From contig JAGTXO010000009.1 of NCBI GenBank assembly GCA_019448385.1, forward strand, positions 248,001 through 312,000: 64,000 bases of DNA, in the 5' to 3' direction. This DNA comes from Diacronema lutheri (lineage: Eukaryota; Haptophyta; Pavlovophyceae; Pavlovales; Pavlovaceae). Position 1 is the stretch's first letter; each line of letters opens with the position of its first letter. Positions 52,680-62,668 of the stretch are shown in pieces. The notes below the pieces were generated by a model, which was not told the DNA's origin, searched no databases, and saw nothing but the letters and a program-made list of their open reading frames with translations. A program made the position numbers and the translations under genes.

Positions 52680-54275
52680 ATGCGCCTGAGTGAAGCGACG
52701 CTCGCCGAAGCGCCGGCGCTGCCGGCGATCGAATACGCGCGCGGCGACCTTCGGCCCGGCATCGTCCACCTTGGCCTCGGCGCCTTCTTCCGCGCGCACG
52801 GCCTCGTGTACACGCACCGCGCGCTCTCGCACGCGCCGGCGGACGAGGCGGCCAAATGGGGCGTGGTCGGCGTGAGCATGCGCTCGGCGACGATGGCGGA
52901 GATGATCGGACCACAGGACGGGCTGTACACCGTGCACGAGCGCGCGACCGGCGCAGACCCCGTCGTTGTGCTCGTCGGCTGCCTGCTGCGGTGCGTTGTG
53001 CACGCGCGCGCGCCGTCCGCCGTGCTCGACCTGCTCGCGTCGGCCGACGTGCGCATCGTCTCGCTCACGGTGACGGAGAAGGGGTATTGCTACGACCCCG
53101 CCTCGCGCGCGCTCGATCTCGCCAATGTCGACGTCATCCACGACCTCGATCCAGCGAACGCGCGCGCACCGCGCTCGGCGGTCGGCCTGCTCGTGCTCGC
53201 GCTCCGCGCGCGCCGCGCGGCGGGCGTGCCGCCGTTCACCTGCCTGTCGTGTGACAACCTGCCTCACAACGGCCGCACGCTGCGCGGCCTCTGCGTCGCC
53301 TTCGCACGCGCACTCGAGCCCGCGTCCGACCTCGCCCGCTGGATTGGCGAGTTGGTACCCTTCCCGTGCACTATGGTCGATTGCATCGTGCCCGCCGTCC
53401 AGCCCGCCGACGTGGACGCAGCCGCGGCGCCGGACGGGCCGCTGCGCGGCGTGCGCGACGAGGCGATGGTGATGTGCGAGCCCTTCCGCCAGTGGGCCGT
53501 CGAGGACGCGTTCGGCCCGCTCGGCCGGCCGCCATGGGAGCTCGCGGGCGCGCAGCTCGTCGCCGACGTAGCGCAGCACGAAGCGCTCAAGCTGCGCGTA
53601 CTCAACGCGTGCCATTCGACACTCGCGTACGTGGGCACGCTCTGCGGCTTTGAGACCATTGCGCACGCCATGCGCGAGCCCGCCCTCGCGAAGCTCGTCG
53701 CCGCGCTCGTCGAGCTCGACGTGCTGCCCGCGCTCGAGCCGCCCGCCGGCGTCGACGTCCACGAGTACGCGCGCAGCACGTTCTCGCGCTTTCGCAACGA
53801 GCTGCTCGGCCACCGCACGGAGCAGATTGCGATGGATGGCTCGCAGAAGCTGCCGCAGCGCTTGCTCGCCACCGCGCGCGCGCGCCTCGCCCGCGCCGAC
53901 GCCGAGCCGTGCACTGCGAGCGCCGAGCCAGCGCTCCGCGTGCTGCCACTCGCCGTCGGCGCATGGATGGCGCACAGCACGCGACTCGACGCGGACGGTC
54001 AGCACGTGCCCGTGCGCGACCCGCTCGCGTCCAAGTTCGCCGCGATTGCCACCGCCTCGACGCGCGAGCCCCGAACGATCGCTGCGCGGATGCTCGCGCT
54101 GCGCGAGGTGTTTGGCGACGACGCGCTCGCGGCTGACGACACGCGCTTCGCGCGGCCGGTCGCGCAGCAGCTGGCCGCGCTGATGGAGGCACGCACGCCC
54201 GAACGCGTGCTCGCGCACGTGCGCGCGTTCGCCGACGCTCTGCCCGACGCGACGCTGCTCGCGCCCGGCGCGTGA
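52680..54275 (+). CDS. Mannitol/fructuronate-type long-chain polyol dehydrogenase
   Basis: NAD(P)-dependent oxidation of sugar alcohols (mannitol to fructose and relatives). About 531 aa from ATG 52680, close to the usual 480-500 for the family; an in-frame ATG at 52533 would add 49 residues. The N-terminal Rossmann part has GIVHLGLGAFFRAHGLVYTH and VSLTVTEKGYCYDP. The catalytic polyol-dehydrogenase motif Lys-x4-Asn-x2-His is present in LKLRVLNACHSTLAY. FSRFRNELLGHRTEQIAMDG and SQKLPQRLL are also family hallmarks. Specificity (mannitol, arabinitol, fructuronate) cannot be told from sequence. Mannitol is a known storage carbohydrate in haptophytes, so mannitol is a reasonable guess. Confidence 0.9.
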   Translation: MRLSEATLAEAPALPAIEYARGDLRPGIVHLGLGAFFRAHGLVYTHRALSHAPADEAAKWGVVGVSMRSATMAEMIGPQDGLYTVHERATGADPVVVLVGCLLRCVVHARAPSAVLDLLASADVRIVSLTVTEKGYCYDPASRALDLANVDVIHDLDPANARAPRSAVGLLVLALRARRAAGVPPFTCLSCDNLPHNGRTLRGLCVAFARALEPASDLARWIGELVPFPCTMVDCIVPAVQPADVDAAAAPDGPLRGVRDEAMVMCEPFRQWAVEDAFGPLGRPPWELAGAQLVADVAQHEALKLRVLNACHSTLAYVGTLCGFETIAHAMREPALAKLVAALVELDVLPALEPPAGVDVHEYARSTFSRFRNELLGHRTEQIAMDGSQKLPQRLLATARARLARADAEPCTASAEPALRVLPLAVGAWMAHSTRLDADGQHVPVRDPLASKFAAIATASTREPRTIAARMLALREVFGDDALAADDTRFARPVAQQLAALMEARTPERVLAHVRAFADALPDATLLAPGA

Positions 54276-54406
54276 GCAGCAGGCTGCCCATCCCACGCCT
54301 TTGGCCAAGCCTCGCGCCCCTGGCACTGCGTCGGGGGCGTCTGCGTCTGCTGTACCCATACTGCCGACTGTCAGAGACTGAAATCACATTCGCTTTAGCG
54401 CAAATC

Positions 54407-55477
54407 ATGCGAATCATGCTGCGCCTCATCGCTCGCCGGGCGCTCTCCACGGCCGCGCCGCGACGCGTGCGCACGGCCCCGCACGCGCGCGTGACCGTGC
54501 GCGGCGGCGCGCATGGCGGTGACGTGGCCTTTTCGACCAACATGGAGAGCGATGTGGCTACGATCAGCGCGACCGCCTGCGGCGTCGCGCTCGACACGGC
54601 CACGGCGCTGAGCGTCGCGCACGATGGCGCGGACTTCGAGGTGCTCGCCGAGGGCAATGCGGGCGTGTCGCTTGCAATCAGCGTGCCATCGAGCTTCACC
54701 GTCGTCGCGTGCCGCGCAGGCCGGCCGTCTAACGTGCGCGTGGACGGGTGGATCGAGGGCGGCGTGGAGCTCACAACGGAGCGCGGCGACGTGAGCGTGC
54801 GGACGGTGCGCGGGATGCTCACGACGCTCGCGACGGGCGAGGGGCACGTGTGCGCGGAGATGATCGAGGGCGACGCGCGCATGTCCACCGGCCGCGGCTC
54901 CGTTTCCATCGGCAAGCTGCAGGGCAAGGTACTGCACGCGTCGAGCGCGCACGGCGATGTGACCGCCCGCGCCATCTACTGCCACGACGCGCGCCTGAGC
55001 GCGCGGGCGGGCAGCGTCAAACTCGGCTTTTTGCACACGGAGCGAGCGACCATCGAAGTCGCCGCCGGCGAGGTGCGCATCGACGCGCTCGACGGCGGCG
55101 CGTGCGTGCGCGCGACGGACGGCGGTCGGATTCGCGTGCAGCTCTCGGACGGCGCGCGCGAGCTCGAGTTGCACGCAGACGGCGACGTGGAGGTGCTCGT
55201 GCCAGAGCACCTGGCCTTTCGCGCTGAGGCGAACGGCATCGGCGTGCACTGCGACCCCGCGCTGCAGGGTCTGGTGACGCACGACGCGCAGTCGGGCGAC
55301 ACGCGCACAGTGCGCCTCGCGCGCGCGCCGCCGGCGGGCGGTGCACCCGCGGACGGGCTGCCTGCTGGCTCGCCCGTGGTGCGCGCCACTTCGACGGCTG
55401 GCACGGTGCGTTTCCTCGCGCACAGCTGGCTTGACCGCTTCAAAACGGCCCAGCCGGGAGGCACAGCACCTGCCTGA
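54407..55477 (+). CDS. FAM185A-like beta-helical protein, probably mitochondrial
   Basis: About 356 aa. ATG 54407 (or 54416) gives a mitochondrial-type presequence (MRIMLRLIARRALSTAAPRR). The body is a run of short beta repeats with alternating Val, Gly and Asp: ISVPSSFTVVACRAGRPSNV, GWIEGGVELTTERGDVSVRT, GDARMSTGRGSVSIGKLQGK, HASSAHGDVTARAIYC. This matches the DUF4097/adhesin-like beta-solenoid found in FAM185A proteins. Function is not established for the family. It ends 9 bp from the stop of the convergent thioesterase gene, so the two transcripts must overlap or share their 3' UTRs. Confidence 0.65.
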   Translation: MRIMLRLIARRALSTAAPRRVRTAPHARVTVRGGAHGGDVAFSTNMESDVATISATACGVALDTATALSVAHDGADFEVLAEGNAGVSLAISVPSSFTVVACRAGRPSNVRVDGWIEGGVELTTERGDVSVRTVRGMLTTLATGEGHVCAEMIEGDARMSTGRGSVSIGKLQGKVLHASSAHGDVTARAIYCHDARLSARAGSVKLGFLHTERATIEVAAGEVRIDALDGGACVRATDGGRIRVQLSDGARELELHADGDVEVLVPEHLAFRAEANGIGVHCDPALQGLVTHDAQSGDTRTVRLARAPPAGGAPADGLPAGSPVVRATSTAGTVRFLAHSWLDRFKTAQPGGTAPA

Positions 55478-55486
55478 CACAGACAG

Positions 55487-56767
55487 CTACTCGTCGCGCG
55501 TCTCGTCCGCGGCGATCCGCGCAAGCACGCGCTGCGCCTCGTCCGAGGAAGTGGGCAGCACGCGCTTCACCGTCTCGGCCTCGGGCAGCGCGAACGTGAT
55601 CATCGTCGTGTTCACGTGCCTCGACGTGTGCTGCCCCGGCCGGACGACGTGCGCGATGATCTCGACGTGCACCTCGGGCGGCAGCACGACGACCGCGCGC
55701 GTGCTCTCGCGCACGGTGCGCTTGGGCGTCGTGTAAAGGACGCGCGCGTCAAACATGAGAAGGTCGCCCACCTCGACGGGCGCGACGAACTGCACGCGGT
55801 CCACCTCGATGAACTGCGGCTTGGAGCCGCTGAAGAGGAACGCGGTCGCGTACGCGAGCTCGAACGCGCGCCGCATGAGCAGCCCGCCAAAGATGCGGTC
55901 CTGCGTGTTGCGGTGCTGCGGCTGACAGACGAACGCGTTCGTCTGCCGCGTGTCGCTCATGAGCACGGTCGTCGGATCGGAGAGCGCAGGCATGAGCACC
56001 GCCGGCAGAGCGGCCGCGACGAGCTGCGCGGTCGCGGCCGCGTTGGCTTGCGCGCACGGCGGCGCGGCGCGCTGCGCGCGGTCGCGTTCGACCTTGGCGG
56101 CGACGCGCGAGAAGATTGCGCGCTCCGCTTCCGTGCGCAGCTCGAGCGGATCAATCGGCGCGCTCTTCTGCGTCGCCGGGTCGCGCGCGACAAACGTGAA
56201 GTCCGCCTCAAGCCACGGCTGCGCGCCGCCGAACACTCCGTCCGAATAGGCGTTCAGCTTGAGCACCATGCTCGAGCGGCCGACCCACGCGACGTAGCCT
56301 GAGAGCCGCATGTCGGACGCCGTGTCGCAGTTGTGCAGCAGAGCGATCCGGTCGACCGACGCGGTGACGAGCATGAGGTGCTTCGGCGCGCGCGGCCGCG
56401 TATGCTTGAACGCGATCGTGCCGGCGAGCGCGTCCAGGTCCTCGAGCACGCGGCCAATACGGACCAGGCCGTACGGATTGCGGTACTGCTCGGCGAGCAT
56501 CGGGTTGGAGACAAAGTCGTAGCGCGCGACAGTGCGGCTCGCGTCCGCGTGCTTTGGCGTCGGCCCGGCGCCCACGGCGTCGTCATCGGCGGCGCGGTCG
56601 TCGGCGCTCTCGGCGTGGCGCACCGCCCAGAGCGCGTCAACAATCGGCGAGTGGAACTTGCCCACGGCGACCGCGCCCTTTGCATCCGTCGCAAGCCGGC
56701 GGACGGCGGCGAGCGATCGCGCGCCGAATAGCGGCATCGCTTGCGTGAAAACGACCATCATCGACAT
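55487..56767 (-). CDS. Acyl-CoA thioesterase, ACOT9/10-like double-hotdog
   Basis: Hydrolyses acyl-CoA to free acid and CoA, typically in mitochondria. About 426 aa, start ATG 56767. The N-terminus (MSMMVVFTQAMPLFGARSLA, AAVRRLATDAKGAV) looks like a presequence. First hotdog domain: YGLVRIGRVLEDLDALAGTI, SVDRIALLHNCDTASDMRLS, GYVAWVGRSSMVLKLNAY. Second: NTQDRIFGGLLMRRAFELAY, IEVDRVQFVAPVEVGDLLMF, FDARVLYTTPKRTVRES. The R-I-FGG-LMR-A-EL motif and the duplicated fold are standard for ACOT9. No intron is needed. Its ATG is 21 bp from the divergent mL54 ATG. Confidence 0.88.
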   Translation of the reverse strand: MSMMVVFTQAMPLFGARSLAAVRRLATDAKGAVAVGKFHSPIVDALWAVRHAESADDRAADDDAVGAGPTPKHADASRTVARYDFVSNPMLAEQYRNPYGLVRIGRVLEDLDALAGTIAFKHTRPRAPKHLMLVTASVDRIALLHNCDTASDMRLSGYVAWVGRSSMVLKLNAYSDGVFGGAQPWLEADFTFVARDPATQKSAPIDPLELRTEAERAIFSRVAAKVERDRAQRAAPPCAQANAAATAQLVAAALPAVLMPALSDPTTVLMSDTRQTNAFVCQPQHRNTQDRIFGGLLMRRAFELAYATAFLFSGSKPQFIEVDRVQFVAPVEVGDLLMFDARVLYTTPKRTVRESTRAVVVLPPEVHVEIIAHVVRPGQHTSRHVNTTMITFALPEAETVKRVLPTSSDEAQRVLARIAADETRDE

Positions 56768-56788
56768 TGGCCGCTTCAAGCGCGCACG
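56768..56788. promoter_or_regulatory. 21-bp gap between divergent start codons
   Basis: The thioesterase and mL54 ATGs are back to back with only 21 bp between them. Either each transcript starts inside this gap with almost no leader, or the transcripts overlap and start within the other's coding region. Confidence 0.5.
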
Positions 56789-57302
56789 ATGCCGGCAGCG
56801 ATGAGGCTGCTCGAGGGTGCGTTGAGGGAAGGGGGCGGGCGAGCGCACCTCGCGCGCGGCCTCGCCAAGAAGGCGGGCAAAACAGACGCGAAGGTGGCGG
56901 CGGCTCCCAAGCTCACGGGTCAGTTCGCCGCCGCGAGGCATCCACGCGCGCGCGCGCCGTGCGACATGCTAGGCGCTGCGCGCCTCCCGCGAGCACCGCC
57001 GCGGATGCACCCACCAGGCGCCACCGTGCGTGCGCCGCGCACGCACAGTGCCACAAGCCGGCGCGAATTCGGCGACGGTTGTGGGCATCAGCTTCATCAA
57101 AGGCGGGGAGGACCCGCCCATCCTGCCGCACGGCGAATACCCAGCGTGGCTGTGGACGCTCGCAAACGAGCAGGCTCTGTACCCGGAGGTGCGCAAGCGT
57201 TTTGAGAGCGGCGTGAAGATGAGCAAGGAGGAGATGAAAAAGTTCTTGACCATGCGCCGCAGAGCCGAGATCAAGGAGCGGAACGCCGAGCTCGCCAAGT
57301 GA
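56789..57302 (+). CDS. Mitochondrial ribosomal protein mL54 (L37/MRPL54 family)
   Basis: A component of the mitochondrial large ribosomal subunit. The model is 56789-56918 joined to 57049-57302, phase 1, about 127 aa; a GC donor slightly later is possible, so the junction is provisional. Exon 1 is a basic presequence (MPAAMRLLEGALREGGGRAH, LARGLAKKAGKTDAK). Exon 2 holds the family core: GANSATVVGISFIKGGEDPP, then the conserved EYPAWLWTL, and a Lys/Arg-rich helical end (KEEMKKFLTMRRRAEIKERN). Size and the YP-x-WLW motif fit mL54. Head to head with the mitochondrial-type thioesterase. Confidence 0.85.
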
Positions 57303-57442
57303 GCTCGGCGTGGTCTGCGGGGTCAAGGCGGCGTGAGCGCTCGCACGACGACGCGTGTGAGGTCAATGCTCTTCAGTTGAGGATGAACGATGCGGCCACG
57401 CTTTTTACTCCCTTTGAGCGCAACGGCCCGCAGTTGCGGTAA

Positions 57443-57489
<47 letters not shown>

Positions 57490-57507
57490 CGGGGGGGGGG
57501 GGGGGGG
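57443..57507. repeat. Poly-G tract (G47-C-G17)
   Basis: Lies in the 328-bp gap between the mL54 stop and the stop of the convergent oxygenase gene. The rest of the gap has no coding signal. Confidence 0.9.
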
Positions 57508-57630
57508 TTGGGGCACCCCAGCTGCGACCTCAAGGCCACAGAACGAAAGGCGCTCGGAGCCTCGGACGCGCCAAAGTCTGAACGGGCACTGGCTGCGCAG
57601 CACCACGGCCACTTCAGCTCCCCCTGACTC

Positions 57631-58638
57631 CTACTCCGACGTCGGCTCGCCCACGTCGAGCGTAACCTCGGCGTGGACGCGCACAACGGGCGGCGCCGCG
57701 GCCGCCCCTTCGCCGAACAGCCGCCGGAGTGCGCGCGCTTCGACCGACACGCGCGCGTGCGCCATGTCACCGACGGGAAAGTCGAGGCGCACCGCGCTCG
57801 CACGCGCGCGCGCGGCGCTCAAGCCCTCCGCACCAGCTACCCCGGGCAGGGCCCGCAGCTCGAGCGGCGGCGGCTGGCCGGGCGCGAGCGACGAGCTCGC
57901 TGGCGGCCGCGCGCGTTTGCCGACGTGCGCTGCCGTTTCGATGCCGGCGGGCCGATGGTTGAGCCAGATGTTGACGAGCACAGTGCGCCGCTCGTACGAC
58001 TGCACCCGCTGGAAGGCGAGCTCGATCGGGCAGCCGTGGAGCAGCCGGCCGTTGAAGGCGAGGTGCCGCCCACGGCGCGGGTAACTGACAGTCGCGCACG
58101 ATGCGGATGCGGCGGGCGCGTCGAGACGCGCGCCGGTGCCGTCGAGGTCGATGCGGACGGGCATCACGACGGTCGGCGCGCCCGCATCGGAGAGGTAGGT
58201 GACCGTCGAGATGTGCGGGTGCACGAAGACGCCATGCGCCTCGCGCAACGCCTCATCCTTGTCGAAATGCCAATTGATCGACTGCGCCGCGCGCGCCGAG
58301 CGGCTCGACCGGCGCTGCGCCCAAAACTCGACGCCGCTGCGCGCAAGGTCGCACTCGGCGGGTGTCCGCCCGTGCATGTGGAACGCCCACACGTCAAGCG
58401 CGAACCGCTCGAGCGGCGTGCGCGCCGCGCCGTCCGCACCGACCCAAAAGCTGCTGTCCGTCGCGCCGAGCTCGGCGCATGCCGCCTCGAGGCTCGCGAG
58501 CGTCTCGGCGGGGACGAGGTCGTCCCACGCGCGCACGTCGAAAGCGCACTCAATCTCGAGCGCGGCCGCGTCGAGCTGCACCTCCTCCGCCGAGTCGGCC
58601 GACGACGACGATCCGTCGCCGTTGTTGTCGGTCGCCAT
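57631..58638 (-). CDS. 2-oxoglutarate-Fe(II) oxygenase-like protein
   Basis: Single exon, 335 aa, ATG 58638. The core looks like a double-stranded beta-helix dioxygenase: INWHFDKDEALREAHGV provides a His-x-Asp pair, then HPHISTVTYLSDAGAPTVVM, and GRHLAFNGRLLHGCPIEL supplies the distal His, with RRTVLVNIWLNHRP carrying an Arg that could hold 2-oxoglutarate. This order (HxD...H...R) is the standard facial-triad layout. The substrate is unknown. The N-terminus is acidic (MATDNNGDGSSSSADSAEEV) with no targeting signal, so cytosolic or nuclear. Start codons of this gene and the phosphatase are 67 bp apart. Confidence 0.7.
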   Translation of the reverse strand: MATDNNGDGSSSSADSAEEVQLDAAALEIECAFDVRAWDDLVPAETLASLEAACAELGATDSSFWVGADGAARTPLERFALDVWAFHMHGRTPAECDLARSGVEFWAQRRSSRSARAAQSINWHFDKDEALREAHGVFVHPHISTVTYLSDAGAPTVVMPVRIDLDGTGARLDAPAASASCATVSYPRRGRHLAFNGRLLHGCPIELAFQRVQSYERRTVLVNIWLNHRPAGIETAAHVGKRARPPASSSLAPGQPPPLELRALPGVAGAEGLSAARARASAVRLDFPVGDMAHARVSVEARALRRLFGEGAAAAPPVVRVHAEVTLDVGEPTSE

Positions 58639-58705
58639 CGCCGATCCCCGCCCGCGGGATTATTAATTATGCTTGTCGAGGCCGGGCGTCGGGCGGAACG
58701 GCAGA

Positions 58706-59563
58706 ATGCTGGCAGCGCGTGGCGCGGCGAGGGCCGCGTCGAGACGGCTGCTGGGCAGCAGTGCGGATGCGGGCTGCAAGCGCGGCGGATTCCGGCCCCG
58801 GCGCATCGTCCTCGTACGCCACGGCGAGTCGCTCGGCAACCTTGACGAGGCTGTCTACACAACGACGCCCGACTGGATGATCCCGCTTACGCAGCGCGGG
58901 ATCGAAGAGGCGATGGCGGCCGGGCGCGCACTGAACAAGCTGCTCGCGCACCCCGACGCCAATGTCTTCTTCTATCACTCGCCCTACCTGCGCGCGCGCA
59001 TGACCCTCGACGAGATGGTCGCGCAGCTCGACCCCCAAAAGGTCGTAGGCGTGCGCGAGGAGCCGCGCATCTCCGAGCAGCAGTTTGGCAACCTGCAGTC
59101 GGTCGCGCTGATGCAAGAGGCGAAGAGCGATCGCAACGCCTTCGGGCGCTTCTACTACCGCTTTCCCGACGGCGAGTCCGCGCTTGACGTCTACTCGCGC
59201 GTCTCGTCGTTCATCGCCACCGTCTACCGCGACGTCGACTCGATGCGCTCGCAGCGCGTGCTCACGGAGGAGACGCACATCGTGATGGTCGCGCACGGCC
59301 TGTCCGCGCGCACGTTCATCATGCGCTGGTTCCAACTCCCCGTCGCCGATTTTGAGAAGCTCGCCAATCAGCCCAACGGCTCGCTGCTCGTCATGGAGCG
59401 CCAGCAGAACGCCGCTGGTGAGCAGTGGTACGAGCTCAGTCAGGAGAGCTGGAACCTGCTCAACCTGCACGGAGACATCGACCTCAACGTCGTGCGCGCG
59501 CACGGCAAGGGCTTCGGCTCGCGTAGGCTCGTCTGCGCAGACGCGCAGGACATTGACGGCTGA
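58706..59563 (+). CDS. Histidine phosphatase (phosphoglycerate-mutase-like)
   Basis: About 285 aa from ATG 58706. The N-terminus (MLAARGAARAASRRLLGSSA) looks like a mitochondrial or plastid presequence. The catalytic RHG motif is in RRIVLVRHGESLGNLDEAVY. Other family landmarks: IPLTQRGIEEAMAAGRAL, YHSPYLRARMTLDEMV, ISEQQFGNLQS, FYYRFPDGESALDVYSRVSS (the proton-donor Glu), and ETHIVMVAHGLSARTFIMRW (second His). The substrate cannot be told; the PDGES variant is shared with small-molecule phosphatases rather than glycolytic mutases. Divergent from the oxygenase gene. Confidence 0.88.
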   Translation: MLAARGAARAASRRLLGSSADAGCKRGGFRPRRIVLVRHGESLGNLDEAVYTTTPDWMIPLTQRGIEEAMAAGRALNKLLAHPDANVFFYHSPYLRARMTLDEMVAQLDPQKVVGVREEPRISEQQFGNLQSVALMQEAKSDRNAFGRFYYRFPDGESALDVYSRVSSFIATVYRDVDSMRSQRVLTEETHIVMVAHGLSARTFIMRWFQLPVADFEKLANQPNGSLLVMERQQNAAGEQWYELSQESWNLLNLHGDIDLNVVRAHGKGFGSRRLVCADAQDIDG

Positions 59564-59612
59564 CAGCGTCGCGCTGGCGCATCGGCTTTGACGGCGGGGC
59601 GCTCACACAACA

Positions 59613-59641
59613 CCCCCCCCCCCCCCCCCCCCCCCCCCCCC
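59613..59641. repeat. Poly-C tract (29 bp)
   Basis: Sits between the 3' ends of the phosphatase and the second Myb gene (convergent pair, 182 bp apart). Confidence 0.9.
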
Positions 59642-59745
59642 TTCTCAATTTCCCGCTAGCTCTGCTTGAGAACAGGCGGCTGAGCGTCTGAAGGTCAGAA
59701 GGTGCGACCTTGTCGAAGGGCCTTCAAAGGCATGGCGGCCAAACG

Positions 59746-61458
59746 TCATCGCCCGGGCGTATGCGCGAAGAGCTCGGACATGCTGAGCCCAGTTGCGCCA
59801 ATCCCTAGCGCTCGGAGCGACTCGTCGTCAAACATGGGTGCGTCCGCGCAGCCATCGTGCGCGAGAGGCGACGCTTCGCTCGCGCTCGCCGTGCGCGCGC
59901 CCCATCCGAGCGCGTTGGGTGGCGCGCCGTCGGACGCGCTCGCACCGCCAAGCTGCGCGCCGGCCGACGCACCCTGCGCGATGGGCTGTGCGCCGTCGTC
60001 GCTCGGCGGCTGCGTCGCGTCGAAGGCGACGGCTGCTGCTGGCTGGGCGACGCGCAAATTGTGTTCCGAGTAAAAGCGTTGTAACCGGTGCCACCGGTTG
60101 CGCACCGCGTGCGATGATCGTCCGGGCCTGTGCGCCGCACGCGGGGGGTGCGCGCGGCGGCGGCGAGGCGACAGGTCGGCGGGCGAATCGCGCGCTCCGC
60201 ACGTCGCCTCGGGCGCGTGCGCTGCTCCACCCCGCTGCGCGCTCCGCGTGCGCACACATGGACTGCGCGATCACGTTCCATCGCGGCCCAACCTGCCGCA
60301 CGCCTGCCATGATGAGCTGGTCTTCTGCTCGTGTCCACACGGGTTTGAGTAACGGCCCGGACGCGGCGGCGCCAAGGCCCCCGGCTGCGCTCGCGGCGCC
60401 CTCGTCGGCGGTGGTGGCGGTGGCCGTGGCGGCCCCGGCGGCGGCCTGCTGCGTGAGCTGAAGGCGGCGCGCGGCTGATGCGGGCGAGCTCCCATCCATT
60501 TGGCAGAGGTGGTTGCGCTTGGGCTGGCCTGCGGTGCGCGGCAAAGGAGGGAAAGGCGGGAAAGGCTGTTGGAGGCGGGAAAGGCGGGAGGGCGTGAAGA
60601 TGCGGCGCGGGACCGCGGCGCGGCGTGCCGCACGCGCGACGGCGCGCGCCAAGCCCGGCATCGTCCGGACCGCTGCAGGCTGCCTACCGCACTTGCCGCA
60701 CTTGTACGCGTTCGGCTTGGTACCCGGCGCGCTGCTGCTGCTGCCCGTATGGGCGCACGGCCGGCTGGCCGGCGCGACGCCCTGGGCGGCAGACGCGCCG
60801 GTCGTCGGCCTTCCCACTCGAGCACCGTGGCCAAGCGCGCCGAGGCCGAGCGTCGAGCGCTCACATCCGCCGACCAGCTCGGCGGCGGCGGCGGCTGCGT
60901 GCGTGTCGTGCATCGGCGCAGCGTGCACGGTGACGGTGACAAGCGACGGCGCGAACGGTGACGCGGACGGCGTCTGCGGCAGCGAGGGCAGCGAGGTCGA
61001 GGCGCGTGGCTGCGGTGCTGAGCCGGCGACGGGTTGGGGCGGCGTGGCGCGCGAGAATGGCAGCTCGAGCGCGTGCGGCGCAAGGCGTTCGCCATTGTGC
61101 GCGCTGTCCGTAGGCACAGACGGCGCCGGTTGCGGCGCCGAGCTCACGGACGGCGGCAACGGCTGCGCGTGTCGGTCGACCATCGCCGCGCCGGGCGAGC
61201 AGCGCGCCAGGGCCGCGGCGGGCGCGTCGAAGGTATCGAAGGCGTCCGACACGTGCGGCCACGACAGATGCGCGGCGCCAGCCGCGGCGTGCTCGTGCGC
61301 TGGCAGCAGGACGTCTGCGTCGAGGGCAGAGTCTGCCGCGCGGCCTCCGTGTGCGCATTCGCGGGCGCTGAGACCGGCGCGCGCGTCCTCGTGCTGCGGC
61401 TGCAAGCGTGCGAGCGGCTGCTGCAGCTGCTGCTGCTGCAGCAGCAGCAGCTGCTGCA

Positions 61459-61523
<65 letters not shown>

Positions 61524-62633
61524 GGCTGCTGCCAGTGCGAGCCGAGCGCATCGCACGCGCTGAACGGCGGGATCGGGCCTGGCGCGCCGCCGGGCAGGTT
61601 TTCGCTCGCGCGCGCGTACAGGGCCGCAAGCGTCGCCACCTCGTCGTGCGCGGGCGCGGCCGCGTACGGCGCGAAGGCGTACACTGCACCGGGCGGCAGC
61701 TTTGGTCGCGCGCTGTGCTGCAGCCTATGCCAACGGTTACGCACCGCGTCATGCGAGCGGCCGGGGAGCGAAGCGGCGATCTTTCGCCAGCGGAAGCCGA
61801 GCTTGGCGACGCCCTCCGCGATGATCGCATCTTCGGCTGCGCCCCACAGGTTCTTCTCGGCCGGCGCGACCGGCGCGCGCCCCTCGGACGCCGAGTGGCC
61901 CGCCCCCGCGCCGCGCGCGCCGGTCGTTCCGCCATCGGCGTCGGCGCCGCCGTACGCGACGTCAAGGCCGAGCCACCGGTCGGAGAGCTCGTCCGACAAG
62001 TTGTCGCGAGCGTCCGTCGCAAGCGCGGCCGCAGCCGCGCTCGCAGCCGCCTGGTGCGGCCGCTTGACTGCCGAACGCGGCAGGGTGCCACCTGCCAGGA
62101 CGAGCGCGCGTCGGTCGGGTGCGAACGTCGCCGAAGGCGCGCCGTCGCCGAGCGGGAAGGAGACGGACTCGAGGCGCGAGTCGTCCATCGTCGTGTGAGC
62201 CGGCCAATGCAACGGGCTGCCGCGCGTGCCGCCCGCGCACGGCGCGCACGCTCCGCCTGCGACCGCGCCGTCAAACTGGGCGGGCGCAAACTGGGCGGGC
62301 GCAAAGTGGGCGGGCGCAAAGTGGGCGCGCAGGAACTCAGCGCCGCTCAGCAGCGCGCCGCGCGGCGCGGCCATCGCGCGCGCGGCGTGGCCGGCCGCAA
62401 GTAGGTCGTGCCCGCCGCCACCGCCGCCCGCCGCCTCGGTGCTCGGGTCGACAAAGTGCATCGACGTGAGAGCCGGCCGCGCGCCCCGGCCGGCCGCGGG
62501 CATGCACGCCGCGCCATGCGCGGCACAGCCGACGCGCACGTCCCACGCGGGGGCGCGCGCGCGCGCGCGCGCGCCGCCGGCGGCGCCGAGGCTCTGCACC
62601 ATCCGACGCTTGGGCGCGGACGTGAAGGACTCG

Positions 62634-62668
<35 letters not shown>

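Noticed and set aside
53602-54975. Minus-strand frame across the dehydrogenase and FAM185A-like genes
   Set aside because: Spans two well-supported plus-strand genes and has only Arg/Ser-rich antisense composition.
60513-62198. Plus-strand frame with a long Cys run
   Set aside because: Antisense of the CAG-coded Gln tract in the Myb gene (CTG read as Cys codons TGC); not a metallothionein-like protein.
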